The notes under the pieces: generated by a model
The model's database searches: none
The model's input: only the letters and a program-made list of their open reading frames with translations
What the model was told of the DNA's origin: nothing
Translations under genes and position numbers: made by a program
Source: Streptomyces antimycoticus
GTDB lineage: Bacteria; Actinomycetota; Actinomycetes; Streptomycetales; Streptomycetaceae
Assembly: GCF_005405925.1 (NCBI RefSeq)
Contig: NZ_BJHV01000001.1
Coordinates: 3,720,001-3,784,000 of the forward strand
Direction: 5' to 3'
Length of the DNA: 64,000 nucleotides
Part shown: positions 17,755-27,416 of the stretch, in pieces
Layout of the letters: every line of letters starts with the position of its first letter
Position numbering within the stretch: position 1 is the first letter of the stretch

Positions 17755-20550
17755 TCAGGGCCCACCGTGGCCTCCGAGCACCGCGCGCAGCCCCGGGTCT
17801 CGTATCACCGCGATCGGCCCGTCGGTGTCGGTCCGCAACACGGCGGCTCCCTGGGCGCGCAGGGAGGCGATGGTGCGGGGCGACGGATGGCCGTAGGGGT
17901 TGTCGGCGCCGCAGGAGATCAGGGCGAGGCGGGGTCTGAGACGCCGGAGCAGCTGCGGGTCCTGGTAGGCGGAGCCGTGGTGGGCCACCTTGAGGACATC
18001 GACCTCGGGGAGGGCGGGGTGCGCTGTCCGCAGGGCCTGCTGGGCCGGGGGCTCAAGGTCGCCGAGGAGGAGCAGGGTCAGGCCCGCCGTGCGGACGAGG
18101 AGCGTGACGCTCGCGTCGTTCGGCCCCTCGGCCCCGGCCGGGGCGGGCGGCGGCGCGGGCCACAGGACCTCCCAGGACAGCGGACCGAAGCGCCGCCGCT
18201 CCCCCGGCACCGCCGCGACGACCGGGACATGCGCCGACCGGGCCCTGCGCCGTACGAACTCGGCCTGGCCGGGCGGCTCTTCCAGACCGGTCGTCTCGAT
18301 GGCGCCGACCGCGCGCCCGCGTAACGCACCGGTCAGCCCGGCCACATGGTCGGCGTGGAAGTGGGTCAGGACCAGCAGCGGAATCCGGACGACGCCCAGC
18401 GAACGCAGACAGCGGTCGACCGCCCGCGACTCGGGCCCGGTGTCCACGACGACGGCCGTACCGGGCCCCGCGGCCAGGACGAGGGCGTCGCCCTGGCCGA
18501 CATCGCATGCCACCATTCGCCAACCGGGCGGTGGCCAGCCGGTGACGATCCGGGCCAGGGGCGCCGGGCGTACGACGGCCAGCAGCACCAGCAGGGCGCA
18601 CACGGCGCACAGCAGGCGGTGCTGCAGCAGTCGGCGGCCGACGAGGACCACGGCCAGGGTGACGAGGGCCAGCAGCAGCGCGCCGGTCCAGCCGTCCGGC
18701 CAGTCCGCCTCGGCCCCGGGCAGTGCCGCACCGGTGCGGGCCACCTGGGCGATCCACCCGGCGGGCCAGCCCGCCGGCCAGGCGATCCACCCGGCGACCG
18801 GCGGCGCGACGGCGGCCACCGCGAGTGCGGCGAACCCGAGGACAGTGGCGGGGGCGACCGCGACCTCCGCGATGAGATTGCAGGGAATCGCCACCAGGCT
18901 CACCCGCGCGGCCATGACCACCACGACCGGTGCGCAGACCGCCTGGGCCGCGGCGGCCGCCGCCAGCGCCTCGGCGAGCCGGGGCGGTACGCCACGGCGC
19001 CGCAGGGCCGCGCTCCATCCCGGCGCGATGGTGAGCAGTGCACCGGTGGCCAGCGCGGAGAGCAGAAAGCCGTAGCTCCGGGCCAGCCAGGGGTCGTAGA
19101 GCACCAGCGCGAGGACGGCGGCGGCCAGGGCCGGGAGCAGGGAGCGGCGGCGGCCGGTGCCGAGGGCGAGCAGCGTGATCAGCCCGCAGGCGGCGGCCCG
19201 CAGCACACTGGGGTCGGGTCTGCAGACGATGACGAAGGCGAGCGTGAGCCCGCCGCCGAGGAGGGCGGTGGTCCGCAGCCGGATGCCGAGCGCGCCCGCG
19301 AGACCGCGCCGCTCGGCCCGCCCGGCCAGCTGCGGCGGACCCGTGAGCAGGGCGAGCACCAGCGTCAGATTGCTTCCGGACACGGCCATGAGATGGAGCA
19401 TGTCCGTGGCCCGGAACGCCTCGTCCAGCTCGGGCGGCACCCGTGAGGTGTCCCCCACGACCAGTGCCGGAAGCAACGCCCGCGCGTCCGGGGAGAGTCC
19501 GTCGCTCGCGGTGCGCAGCCCGGCACGCAGCCGCCCGGCCACCCGCTGGACCGCGCTGGGCCGGCCCGTGATCCGCGGGGGCCCACCGCCGTTCACACGC
19601 ACCACGGCCGCTATACGGTCCCCGTCACGCAGCGGCGGCACCAGGCGGCCGTGGACACGCAGACGGGTGGACGGCAACAGCCCGAGCCAGGCCGCCCGCT
19701 CCTTACCGGCCCCCGGGTGGACCGTCACCAGGACCGGCGCGCGGGTGGTGGTCGTGGTGCCGTCGGGGCCGGTCACCCGGTCGGCCTCGGCCTCCAGGAC
19801 CACGGACGCGGGCGCGAGCGCCGCGCCCCGCACACGTGGCCGGGTGAGCCGTGGGTCCCCCGTGACCGTCACCTCGGCGGTGGCCTCGGCGTACTCCCGG
19901 GCCAGCGCGGGCACCGGGCCACGCCGTACGTCCGCCCCATACAGTCCGGCGACCGCCCCCGCGGCGGCCCCGCACAACAGCACGGCCGCCAACGCCCCCG
20001 CCGTACGGCGCCCACGCCACGCGCCGGTGCGGGGCGGCGAAGTGGCTTGCCGCCGCGGCACGGTCTGGCCTTCGCCGGTGCCCGGACGGCCGGGAGTCCC
20101 GGGTGCGGCATTGGGCGCGGCACCGGGCGACCGGCCGGCCGTCGGCGGCGGCGCCTTCCGCGCCCGCTCCCGCTGCCGAGGCTGGGCGCTGCGTGGCCGC
20201 GATGTGGTGGGTTCGAGCGGCTGTCGGTCGTCCGGGAGCGGCACCGGCGAGGGCACGTCCGGGCCGGGCCTGGGATGGGGTGGGCCACGCCGTCGTCCAC
20301 CCGTTGCCGGGTCTCGTCGGCGAGCCCCGATGAGCAGCGCTGCCGCCACAAGGGAGGCAACCGTGCAGACGAGAGCCACCAGATGGGCCGGTGCGTCCAG
20401 GGCGAGCGCCGCGGCCGCCCAGGCGGCCAGGGCCGGGGCCACGAGGCGGAGGTCGGGTGGGCCCTCCTGGTGTGGCTGTGACGCACCGCGCGGGGACGCG
20501 GCCGCCTCATGGACCGGGGCGCGGGTCCTCGGGGGCCTCGCGACCGTCAT
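17755..20550 (-). CDS. comEC: ComEC/Rec2 family DNA-internalisation-related protein
   Basis: A 931-residue membrane protein. After an Arg/Pro-rich N-terminus come several membrane helices (LVAPALAAWAAAALALDAPAHLVALVCTVAS and others), a soluble DUF4131-like domain, and the Competence domain with SGSNLTLVLALL and many helices. The C-terminal 230 residues are a metallo-beta-lactamase-like domain with the metal motif THFHADHVAG (about residues 730-738) and AHHGS. In competent bacteria ComEC forms the inner-membrane DNA channel. Natural transformation is not established in most Streptomyces, so the role there is open. The ATG start overlaps the comEA stop by four bases. Confidence 0.93.
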   Translation of the reverse strand: MTVARPPRTRAPVHEAAASPRGASQPHQEGPPDLRLVAPALAAWAAAALALDAPAHLVALVCTVASLVAAALLIGARRRDPATGGRRRGPPHPRPGPDVPSPVPLPDDRQPLEPTTSRPRSAQPRQRERARKAPPPTAGRSPGAAPNAAPGTPGRPGTGEGQTVPRRQATSPPRTGAWRGRRTAGALAAVLLCGAAAGAVAGLYGADVRRGPVPALAREYAEATAEVTVTGDPRLTRPRVRGAALAPASVVLEAEADRVTGPDGTTTTTRAPVLVTVHPGAGKERAAWLGLLPSTRLRVHGRLVPPLRDGDRIAAVVRVNGGGPPRITGRPSAVQRVAGRLRAGLRTASDGLSPDARALLPALVVGDTSRVPPELDEAFRATDMLHLMAVSGSNLTLVLALLTGPPQLAGRAERRGLAGALGIRLRTTALLGGGLTLAFVIVCRPDPSVLRAAACGLITLLALGTGRRRSLLPALAAAVLALVLYDPWLARSYGFLLSALATGALLTIAPGWSAALRRRGVPPRLAEALAAAAAAQAVCAPVVVVMAARVSLVAIPCNLIAEVAVAPATVLGFAALAVAAVAPPVAGWIAWPAGWPAGWIAQVARTGAALPGAEADWPDGWTGALLLALVTLAVVLVGRRLLQHRLLCAVCALLVLLAVVRPAPLARIVTGWPPPGWRMVACDVGQGDALVLAAGPGTAVVVDTGPESRAVDRCLRSLGVVRIPLLVLTHFHADHVAGLTGALRGRAVGAIETTGLEEPPGQAEFVRRRARSAHVPVVAAVPGERRRFGPLSWEVLWPAPPPAPAGAEGPNDASVTLLVRTAGLTLLLLGDLEPPAQQALRTAHPALPEVDVLKVAHHGSAYQDPQLLRRLRPRLALISCGADNPYGHPSPRTIASLRAQGAAVLRTDTDGPIAVIRDPGLRAVLGGHGGP

Positions 20551-21755
20551 GGCCGGACCAGTGGACGCAGATCGGCGAACCGGCGCTCACCGATGCCGTT
20601 CACCTCGCGGAGTTCATCGATGGAGCGGAAACCTCCGTGCTGGGTGCGGTAGTCGAGGATGTGCCGGGCCAGGACGGGGCCGACTCCCGGGAGGGTGTCG
20701 AGCTGTTCGGCGGTCGCGGAGTTGAGGCTGACCGAGCCACCGGGCACTCCGGGGCCGGCCGGTGCGTTCGCGCCGTTGGTCACGTTCGGATCACCGGGCG
20801 CGTTCGGGCCGTTGGGTGCGTTCGGTGCGCCAGCGGCCGGACCTGCGGCCGCACCCGGTGCCGGTGGTCCGCCCGCGGGGGCGCCGACGACGATCTGTTC
20901 CCCGTCCACCAGGGGCCGGGCCCGGTTCAGCCCGCTCAGGTCGGCGCCCGGCCGTACTCCACCCGCCGCTTCGAGGGCGTCGGCGACCCGCGCCCCGGGC
21001 GGCAGCTTTCGCAGCCCCGGACGGCGGACCTTGCCGGTCACATCCACCACGACCGTGCGACCGCCGCCGGATGGGGTGAGCCGTCCCCTGGGCACCGGAC
21101 CGGGTTCCGAGGGCGCCGCGCGCGGGGGCTCCGGATCCGGCGCCCGCACGGTCTGAGGACGGCCGGTCCAAAAGTGATACGCCGCGAAGGCCACCGCGGC
21201 GAGCAGGGCGACCACCAGGGCGGCGACCGTTCTCAGCTCCATACCGCAGCGCAGCTGAAGCCACACCGGCAGCCGCTCGCGCAGGGCGAGCCTTACCCGG
21301 TCGCGGCGACGCAGTGGACCGTCCCCGGCCTCGTCCTCAGATGCCTCCTCGAACGGCCCCTTGTGCACGTCCCGAGGCGGCTCCTCGGGCTCGTCCCCGA
21401 GGGGCCCCTCGTTCCTTACCTCCCTGGTCCGCGCCTCCTCCGCCTCCGCAGCCGCCGCTTCCCTGGCCGGGAGCTCCTTGTGCCGGGGCTTCGCCACGCC
21501 TCTCGGCCCATCCCTGCTGCCCAAGGCGATCGGCCCGACCACGATCGGGGGCGCCGACGGTGTGGAGAAGAGCGCCGCCACTCGGCCGGCGCGTGAGGGG
21601 GTGATGGGCTGGGTCTGGCGGTGGGTGCTGCGGTGGTGGCCCCCGGCCCGGGACGACCCGGCGCCGGACGGCAGGCGGGGCCGGCGGCCGGCCCCGCCGT
21701 CGCGATGACGGCCCCGCCCCGGACCCGTGGTTACTGTACGTGATCGCATTTTCAT
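20547..21755 (-). CDS. comEA: ComEA family helix-hairpin-helix DNA-binding membrane protein
   Basis: A protein of about 402 residues. A long charged, low-complexity N-terminal tail is followed by one membrane helix (VAALVVALLAAVAFAAYHFW, about 177-196), an outer SLBB-like domain (VVVDVTGKVRRPGLRKLPPGARVADALEAAGG), a linker of repeated Asn-Ala-Pro-Asn-Gly units, and a C-terminal helix-hairpin-helix domain (SLNSATAEQLDTLPGVGPVLARHIL). Such proteins bind double-stranded DNA outside the membrane and hand it to ComEC. The start is set at ATG 21755 because a -10-like TACCGT lies seven bases upstream; an ATG at 21749 is an alternative. The N-terminal tail is unusually long. Confidence 0.87.
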   Translation of the reverse strand: MKMRSRTVTTGPGRGRHRDGGAGRRPRLPSGAGSSRAGGHHRSTHRQTQPITPSRAGRVAALFSTPSAPPIVVGPIALGSRDGPRGVAKPRHKELPAREAAAAEAEEARTREVRNEGPLGDEPEEPPRDVHKGPFEEASEDEAGDGPLRRRDRVRLALRERLPVWLQLRCGMELRTVAALVVALLAAVAFAAYHFWTGRPQTVRAPDPEPPRAAPSEPGPVPRGRLTPSGGGRTVVVDVTGKVRRPGLRKLPPGARVADALEAAGGVRPGADLSGLNRARPLVDGEQIVVGAPAGGPPAPGAAAGPAAGAPNAPNGPNAPGDPNVTNGANAPAGPGVPGGSVSLNSATAEQLDTLPGVGPVLARHILDYRTQHGGFRSIDELREVNGIGERRFADLRPLVRP

Positions 21756-21885
21756 GCACCCGACGGTAGGCACAAGCGGCCGATCGCGCCGATCCGCCTC
21801 AATTCCCGGGGATAACCCCCAGGTTGTGGATAACTCCGCCACCCCACCGAGTGAGGAGCGTGGCCGAAGTACCGCCCACCCTCCG

Positions 21886-22731
21886 CTACCGCGGAGAGAC
21901 CACCGCTCCCAGCAGCCCCGGCCCGGTGTGGGCCCCGATCACCGCACCCACCTCGCTCACATAAAGCTCCGCCAGCCCCGGCACCCGGTCCCGCAGCCGC
22001 TCCGCGAGCGCCGCCGCCCGTTCGCCCGCCGCCAGGTGCTGCACCGCGATGTCCACCGGACTCCGGCCCGCCCGCTCCACCACGATCTCCTCGAGCCGGG
22101 CGATGGCCTTCGAAGCCGTGCGGACCTTCTCCCGCAGCTCGATCCGCCCCTCGTCGAGCTGGAGCAGCGGTTTGACCGCGAGCGCCGAGCCGAGCAGGGC
22201 CTGAGCCGCGCCGATGCGGCCGCCGCGCCGCAGATAGTCGAGGGTGTCGACGTAGAAGTAGGCGGCGGTGCCGTCGGCCCGTTTTTCCGCCGCCGCCACG
22301 GCCTCGTCCAGCGTGCCGCCGCCCTCCGCCGTCTCGGCCGCCGCCAGCGCGCAGAAGCCCAGCGCCATCGCGACCATTCCGCTGTCCACCACCCGTACCG
22401 GAACGGGCGCGTCCTGTGCCGCGAGCGCCGCCGCGTCGTAGGTGCCGGAGAACTCGGCCGACAGATGCAGGGAGACGATGCCCGTCGCGCCCTCCTCGGC
22501 GGCGGCCCGGTAGGCGGCCGCGAACATCTCCGGACTGGGCCGGGACGTCGTCACCGGCTTCCGCTTCTGCAACGCCTGCGCGAGGGACCGGGCCGAGATC
22601 TCGGTGCCTTCTTCCAGGGCCCGGTCTCCGAGCACGACCGTCAGCGGCACCGCGGTGATGCGATGCCGCTCCATCGCATCCTGCGGCAAGTAAGCCGTTG
22701 AATCGGTCACGATCGCGACATGGCGGGACAT
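21886..22731 (-). CDS. DegV family fatty-acid-binding protein
   Basis: A 281-residue DegV/FakB-type protein. The start HVAIVTDSTAYLPQDA is the family N-terminal motif, and TSRPSPEMF plus SAEFSGTYDAA follow as expected. DegV/FakB proteins bind a fatty acid in a deep pocket and present it to the FakA kinase; no FakA gene is adjacent. The start ATG at 22731 is preceded by TAACCT seven bases upstream with no ribosome binding site, suggesting a leaderless transcript; the frame continues to 22806 but is not needed. Confidence 0.9.
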   Translation of the reverse strand: MSRHVAIVTDSTAYLPQDAMERHRITAVPLTVVLGDRALEEGTEISARSLAQALQKRKPVTTSRPSPEMFAAAYRAAAEEGATGIVSLHLSAEFSGTYDAAALAAQDAPVPVRVVDSGMVAMALGFCALAAAETAEGGGTLDEAVAAAEKRADGTAAYFYVDTLDYLRRGGRIGAAQALLGSALAVKPLLQLDEGRIELREKVRTASKAIARLEEIVVERAGRSPVDIAVQHLAAGERAAALAERLRDRVPGLAELYVSEVGAVIGAHTGPGLLGAVVSPR

Positions 22732-22896
22732 GACTGGGAGGTTATCGGGGGATGGAGCCCGCCGACAGCGCGACCCCAGCGGATGATCAATTGCCTTACC
22801 CATCATGCCCTGTTCAGACGTGGCTCAGTTCCTGTTCTCGGGCCGGGTTCCGGGGCCTCCGGCCGGGGCGTGGGATCCCAGGCCGGATGAGGGGAA

Positions 22897-23688
22897 TCAG
22901 GCTGTGTTCTCGGGACGGCGGGACTGCTGCTGCCAGGGCTTCTGCCAGGCCTGGGGCTCCGTCTGGGGCCTCGCCCCGAGCGACGGCCGCGGCGGCTCCG
23001 GCTCCCTCTCCGCCTCGGGCCCCGATCGCGCCCCTGTCCCAGGCCGAGACCCCGCCTCAGGCCGAGGCCGAGCCCCTGTCTCAGGCCGCGCCCCCGCCTC
23101 GGGCGGCGGCCACGCCCCCACATCCGTCCGCGGCTCCTCCGGCTCCACCGCCGTCCAGTGCCGCAGCGCCCCGGCCTCCATCTCGATCTCGCGGTTCAGC
23201 GAGTCCAGGTCGTCGTGCGCAAACCGCTGCGTCCGCTCCTGCACCGCCCAGCGCAGCGAGTCGGCGGAGTGGGTGATCCGCTCCGTGCGCTGCCGCAGAT
23301 CGGGCAGCAGGGCGGCGAGGCGGGACTTGTCGGGCTCCTGCTCCAGCCGCTTCAGATCCGCTTCCAGATCCTGCGCATGGGCGCTCAGCCGCTGGAACAG
23401 GACCAACGACTCCGACAGCGACTGGTCTTGCGGAGCGGCCGCCTGCAGCGCCTGGCTGGTGGCGCGCATCGAGCCGCGCAGGGAGAGCCGGAGCTGGGCG
23501 AGCTCACCGGCCGCGCCCGGCTGCGCGAGCTGCCGGGCCCGGAGTCTGGTCTCCTCCACCGTGCGGCGGGCCTGGTGCACCGTGCGGTCGATACCGCGCT
23601 TGGCCGCCCTGACCGCGCGAACGGCCGCATAGACCCCCGCCAGCATGATCAGGACGAAAAGCAGCAACAGGATCCAGATGGCTTCCAT
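22897..23688 (-). CDS. single-pass membrane protein with coiled coil and Pro/Gly/Arg-rich tail
   Basis: A 263-residue protein of unknown function. Residues 4-24 (IWILLLLFVLIMLAGVYAAV) are a membrane anchor without a signal cleavage site. Residues about 30-175 are a long charged helical or coiled-coil region with regular Leu/Ala heptads. The C-terminal 80 residues are disordered and repetitive (variants of EAGARPETGARPRP). The ATG at 23688 has AAGGAG five bases upstream. It is 160 bases upstream of the leuS stop and faces the same way, without obvious coupling. It may be a structural or scaffold protein at the membrane; this is inference from layout only. Confidence 0.78.
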   Translation of the reverse strand: MEAIWILLLLFVLIMLAGVYAAVRAVRAAKRGIDRTVHQARRTVEETRLRARQLAQPGAAGELAQLRLSLRGSMRATSQALQAAAPQDQSLSESLVLFQRLSAHAQDLEADLKRLEQEPDKSRLAALLPDLRQRTERITHSADSLRWAVQERTQRFAHDDLDSLNREIEMEAGALRHWTAVEPEEPRTDVGAWPPPEAGARPETGARPRPEAGSRPGTGARSGPEAEREPEPPRPSLGARPQTEPQAWQKPWQQQSRRPENTA

Positions 23689-23848
23689 GTGTGCTCCTTG
23701 GGGCGGCGGTCACGGCACGGTGGCGGTCGTCCTCTCAGCGTAAACGCGCCGGGCGGGCCAGAGGTTCCTGACGAACCCCCAACCCGCCCACAGGTGACAC
23801 TCCGCGGCTGGGACGGCCCTTACAGTGCGGACCCGTCCCCGCCCCGCA

Positions 23849-26725
23849 TCACGCCGGAACGATGTTGACCAGCTTCGGCGCCCGCACGATGACCTTACGG
23901 ATGCCCGCGCCGTTCAGCGCAGCCACGACCGCCGGGTCACCCAGCGCCAGCGCCTCCAGCTCCTCGTCCGAGACCGAGGGCGCGACCTCCAGCCGGGCCT
24001 TGACCTTGCCCTTGACCTGGACCACACAGGTGACGGTCTCGTCCACGACATACGCCGGGTCGGCGACCGGGAAGGGCTCGTGGACGACGGAGGCGGAGTG
24101 GCCCAGCCTGCGCCACAGCTCCTCGGCGACATGTGGGGCCAGCGGCGAGATCAGCAGCACCAGCCCCTCGGCCACCGACCTGGGCACCTCGCGCACCTTG
24201 GTGACGTGGTTGTTCAGCTCGGTGATCTTGGCGATGGCGGTGTTGAAGCGCAGGCCCTCCATGTCCTGCCGGACGCCGTCGATCGCCTTGTGCAGGGCGC
24301 GCAGGGTGGCCTCGTCGGGCTCGGTGTCGACGACGGTGACCTCACCGGTGCCCTCGTCGACGACATTGCGCCACAGCCGCTGCAGCAGCCGGTACTGACC
24401 GACCACGGCGCGGGTGTCCCAGGGCCGCGAGACATCCAGCGGCCCCATGGCCATCTCGTACAGCCGCAGGGTGTCGGCCCCGTACTCGGCGCAGATCTCG
24501 TCCGGCGTGACGGCGTTCTTCAGGGACTTGCCCATCTTGCCCAGCAGCCGGCTGACCTGCTCGCCCTGGTACCAGTAGGCCCCGTCCCGCTCCTCGACCT
24601 CGGCGGCCGGGACGGCGATACCGCGGCTGTCCCGGTAGACATACGCCTGGATCATGCCCTGGTTGTACAGCTTGTGGAACGGCTCGACCGAGGAGACATG
24701 CCCCAGGTCGAACAGCACCTTGGACCAGAACCGGGCGTACAGCAGATGCAGCACCGCATGCTCGGCGCCGCCGACGTACAGGTCGACACCGCCGTGCGGC
24801 TGACCCTCGCGCGGCCCCATCCAGTAGCGCTCGGTCTCGGGGTCGACCAGCCGCTCGCTGTTGTGCGGGTCCAGGTAGCGCAGCTCGTACCAGCAGGATC
24901 CGGCCCAGTTGGGCATGGTGTTGGTCTCGCGGCGGAAGGGCCGCGGCCCGCGCCCGTCGCCCAGGTCCAGCACCACGTTGACCCAGTCCTCGTTCCGGGA
25001 CAGCGGGGTCTCCGGGGAGGTGTCGGAGTCGTCCGGGTCGAAGGTGCGCGGCGAGTAGTCCTCGACCTCGGGCAGCTTCAGGGGCAGCATCGACTCGGGC
25101 AGGGCGTGGGCCACACCCTCCTCGTCGTAGACGATCGGGAACGGCTCGCCCCAGTAGCGCTGCCGGCTGAACAGCCAGTCGCGCAGCCGGAAGTTGACGG
25201 TGCCCTCGCCGATGGCGCGGGACTCCAGCCATTCGGTGATGCGCGCCTTGGCCTCGACGACGCCCAGCCCGTCCAGCGATACGGACTCCCCCGTCGAGTT
25301 GACGATCTTCGCGTCGTACGAGGCGAAGGCGTCGTCCCAGGTGGACGGGTCCGTGCCGCGGTCGTCGGACGGCTCGACGACGCAGCGCATGGGCAGCTCG
25401 AAGGCCCGGGCGAAGGCGAAGTCACGGCTGTCGTGCGCCGGAACGGCCATGATCGCGCCGGTGCCGTAGCCCATCAGGACGTAGTCGGCGATGAAGACCG
25501 GCACCTGCTCGCCGCTGACCGGGTTGATGGCGTACGCACCGGTGAAGACGCCGGTCTTCTCCTTGACCTCGGCCTGCCGCTCGACGTCGGATTTGGCCGC
25601 GGCCTGCTTGCGGTAGGCGTCGATGGCCTGGGCCGGGGTGGCGTGGCCGCCGGTCCAGGCGTCGCGGGTGCCCTCGGGCCAGGCGTCCGGGACGATCTCG
25701 TCCACCAGGCCGTGCTCGGGCGCCAGGACCATATAGGTGGCGCCGAACAGGGTGTCCTGGCGGGTGGTGAAGATCGTGATCTTGGCGTCGGCGTGGTCGG
25801 TCACCGGGAAGTCGACCCGGGCGCCCTCGCTGCGGCCGATCCAGTTGCGCTGCTGCAGCTTGATGGCCTCGGGCCAGTCCAGCTCGTCCAGGTCGTCCAG
25901 CAGCCGGTCGGCGTAGGCGGTGATGCGCATGTTCCACTGGCGCAGCTTGGCCTTGAAGACCGGGAAGTTGCCGCGCTCGGAGCGGCCGTCCGCGGTGACC
26001 TCCTCGTTGGCCAGCACGGTGCCCAGGCCGGGGCACCAGTTGACGGGCGCGTCCGAGGCGTAGGCCAGGCGGTATTCGCCCAGGATGTCGGCGCGCTCGG
26101 ATTCGGTCAGCTCGGCCCAGGGGCGGCCGTCGGGGGTCGGGCGCTCAGCCGAGGCGAACTGCTGGACCAGGGTGTCGATGGGGCGCGCGGTCTTCGCCTC
26201 CGGGTCGTACCAGGAGTTGAAGATCTGCAGGAAGATCCACTGGGTCCAGCGGTAGTAGTCCGGGTCGATCGTCGCGAAGGAGCGGCGCTGGTCGTGGCCC
26301 AGGCCCAGGCGGCGCAGCTGCCGCCGCATGTTCTCGATGTTGGCCTCGGTGCTGACCCGCGGGTGGGTGCCGGTCTGCACCGCGTACTGCTCGGCGGGCA
26401 GGCCGAAGGCGTCGAAGCCCAGGGTGTGCAGGACGTTGTGACCCGTCATGCGGTGGTAGCGGGCGAAGACATCGGTGGCGATGTAGCCCAGCGGATGGCC
26501 CACGTGCAGCCCAGCGCCCGAGGGGTAGGGGAACATGTCCATGACGAACTTCTTGGGCCGGGCGACGGCCTCGGCGTCGCCGGCCAGATCCCCGCCCGGG
26601 TTGGGCGCCTCATACGTGCCGTGCGCGTCCCAGAAGTCCTGCCAGCGGGCTTCGATGTCGGCGGCCAAGGCGGCCGTGTAGCGGTGCGGCGCGGCCACCT
26701 CGGCCGCGGCATTGGTCTCGCTCAT
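23849..26725 (-). CDS. leuS: leucyl-tRNA synthetase
   Basis: A 958-residue class I synthetase that charges tRNA-Leu. The HIGH motif is HVGH at residues 74-77 (after PYPSGAGL) and the KMSKS loop reads KMGKS at about residue 730. The CP1 editing domain is present between them (for example [19 protein letters not shown] and [21 protein letters not shown]). The C-terminal domain ends [15 protein letters not shown]. The start is ATG at 26725 with GAGGACC upstream; the frame remains open to 26794, through the attenuator U-run, but that is not coding. Expression is probably controlled by the leader described at 26800-26912. Confidence 0.97.
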   Translation of the reverse strand: MSETNAAAEVAAPHRYTAALAADIEARWQDFWDAHGTYEAPNPGGDLAGDAEAVARPKKFVMDMFPYPSGAGLHVGHPLGYIATDVFARYHRMTGHNVLHTLGFDAFGLPAEQYAVQTGTHPRVSTEANIENMRRQLRRLGLGHDQRRSFATIDPDYYRWTQWIFLQIFNSWYDPEAKTARPIDTLVQQFASAERPTPDGRPWAELTESERADILGEYRLAYASDAPVNWCPGLGTVLANEEVTADGRSERGNFPVFKAKLRQWNMRITAYADRLLDDLDELDWPEAIKLQQRNWIGRSEGARVDFPVTDHADAKITIFTTRQDTLFGATYMVLAPEHGLVDEIVPDAWPEGTRDAWTGGHATPAQAIDAYRKQAAAKSDVERQAEVKEKTGVFTGAYAINPVSGEQVPVFIADYVLMGYGTGAIMAVPAHDSRDFAFARAFELPMRCVVEPSDDRGTDPSTWDDAFASYDAKIVNSTGESVSLDGLGVVEAKARITEWLESRAIGEGTVNFRLRDWLFSRQRYWGEPFPIVYDEEGVAHALPESMLPLKLPEVEDYSPRTFDPDDSDTSPETPLSRNEDWVNVVLDLGDGRGPRPFRRETNTMPNWAGSCWYELRYLDPHNSERLVDPETERYWMGPREGQPHGGVDLYVGGAEHAVLHLLYARFWSKVLFDLGHVSSVEPFHKLYNQGMIQAYVYRDSRGIAVPAAEVEERDGAYWYQGEQVSRLLGKMGKSLKNAVTPDEICAEYGADTLRLYEMAMGPLDVSRPWDTRAVVGQYRLLQRLWRNVVDEGTGEVTVVDTEPDEATLRALHKAIDGVRQDMEGLRFNTAIAKITELNNHVTKVREVPRSVAEGLVLLISPLAPHVAEELWRRLGHSASVVHEPFPVADPAYVVDETVTCVVQVKGKVKARLEVAPSVSDEELEALALGDPAVVAALNGAGIRKVIVRAPKLVNIVPA

Positions 26726-26799
26726 GGTCCTCAAAGCTCCATCGGTCGTCTCTGCCTGCGGCAACGCAGCGGATCCCTCACGCTTCCGAAACAAAAAGA

Positions 26800-26817
26800 C
26801 CCCTCACACAGGAGGGG
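26800..26817 (-). terminator. leuS leader attenuator (intrinsic terminator)
   Basis: On the minus strand CCCCTC pairs with GAGGGG around a CTGTGT loop, followed directly by TCTTTTTGTTT. It lies about 75 bases upstream of the leuS start and downstream of the leader peptide, the right place for transcription attenuation. Confidence 0.72.
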
Positions 26818-26819
26818 AC

Positions 26820-26871
26820 GCCGCGCTGATGCCGACCGGGGCTGTTCTCGGTCGGTACTGGTCAGCGCGGC
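26820..26871 (-). promoter_or_regulatory. leuS leader hairpin overlapping the leader-peptide stop
   Basis: A perfect 10-bp outer stem GCCGCGCTGA/TCAGCGCGGC encloses an inner 7-bp stem CCGACCG/CGGTCGG. The first arm contains the last codons and stop of the leader peptide, so ribosome position would decide whether it can form. How it interferes with the terminator is not clear from sequence alone. Confidence 0.6.
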
Positions 26872-26900
26872 CCGCTAAGCAGAAGGCGTACGGCACGCAT
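26862..26900 (-). CDS. leucine leader peptide of leuS (12 aa)
   Basis: A 13-codon ORF encodes MRAVRLLLSGPR. Three adjacent leucine codons are CTT CTG CTT; CTT is rare in such high-GC genomes and would sense charged leucyl-tRNA well. The ATG follows a -10-like TAACCT by six bases, so the mRNA is probably leaderless, as reported for some actinobacterial attenuator peptides. A hairpin and an intrinsic terminator follow before leuS. Classical ribosome-mediated attenuation of an aminoacyl-tRNA synthetase gene is the likely function; this is inferred from position and codons, with no functional evidence here. Confidence 0.7.
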   Translation of the reverse strand: MRAVRLLLSGPR

Positions 26901-26906
26901 GGAGTC

Positions 26907-26912
26907 AGGTTA
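26907..26912 (-). promoter_or_regulatory. predicted -10 of the leuS leader transcript
   Basis: TAACCT (TANNNT) lies six bases upstream of the leader-peptide ATG. The same hexamer stands before the DegV gene start. A clear -35 is not visible. Confidence 0.45.
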
Positions 26913-26966
26913 CCGCAGGGCACTGACGGCCCGCACGGAGGTGACCCCCGTCACGCACGACGAAAA

Positions 26967-26993
26967 GCGGGCCGTCCGTATTGGACGACCCGC
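26967..26993 (-). terminator. terminator of tRNA-Ala (first copy)
   Basis: On the minus strand an 11-bp stem (GCGGGTCGTCC with GGACGGCCCGC, one G-U pair) is followed by TTTTCG, just past the tRNA 3' end. Confidence 0.8.
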
Positions 26994-27003
26994 CTCCTTG
27001 ATG

Positions 27004-27076
27004 TGGAGCTAAGGAGAATTGAACTCCTGACCTCCTGCATGCCATGCAGGCGCTCTACCAACTGAGCTATAGCCCC
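27004..27076 (-). tRNA. tRNA-Ala (anticodon GGC), copy 1
   Basis: A 73-nt cloverleaf on the minus strand: acceptor stem GGGGCTA/TAGCTCC, D-arm with AGCTCAGTTGGTAGAGC, anticodon stem CCTGC/GCAGG with loop ATGGCAT (anticodon GGC), T-arm with GTTCAATTC, and discriminator A. The 3' CCA is not encoded. It is identical to the copy at 30376-30448. Confidence 0.96.
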
Positions 27077-27177
27077 AGGTCTCGCTCCGCCCGGTTTCCC
27101 TGGCGGCGACGCCTACATTACACGGACGCCCCGGCCTTCCGCCAAATCGATTACCCGGGGGCCGGAGCAGAGCCCCG

Positions 27178-27411
27178 TTACGCCGTCGCGAACGAATAGA
27201 AACGCTTCAGCGTGCAGTGCTCGTCGAGGAGCCGACCATAGATCGGCTCCCCTTCGAGCTCGCGGTAGGTCTCAATGGGATCGCCCCTGATGATCAGCGC
27301 CCGCGCGCACTCCGCACACCAATACTGGTAGTCGGAGTTGAGCGGCTCCATGTCGCGGACGATCGGTGTGCCGGTGCCGCACCAGTCGCACTTCCGGCTG
27401 TGGGCTCCCAT
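27178..27411 (-). CDS. small zinc-ribbon-like protein with two CxxC motifs
   Basis: A 77-residue protein. CDWC near residue 8 and CAEC near residue 32 form a likely zinc-binding pair; the rest is hydrophilic, ending RFYSFATA. It begins two bases beyond the stop of another small CxxC protein gene and has the sequence GGAGCTGAGTGAG as a ribosome binding region, so the two form a pair. I do not recognise a functional family; a nucleic-acid or protein-binding zinc ribbon is likely. Confidence 0.75.
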   Translation of the reverse strand: MGAHSRKCDWCGTGTPIVRDMEPLNSDYQYWCAECARALIIRGDPIETYRELEGEPIYGRLLDEHCTLKRFYSFATA

Positions 27412-27416
27412 CTCAC

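Noticed and set aside
26800..26912. T-box riboswitch ahead of leuS
   Set aside because: No T-box sequence or stem I/antiterminator pattern is visible, while a leader peptide with Leu codons is; attenuation explains the region better.
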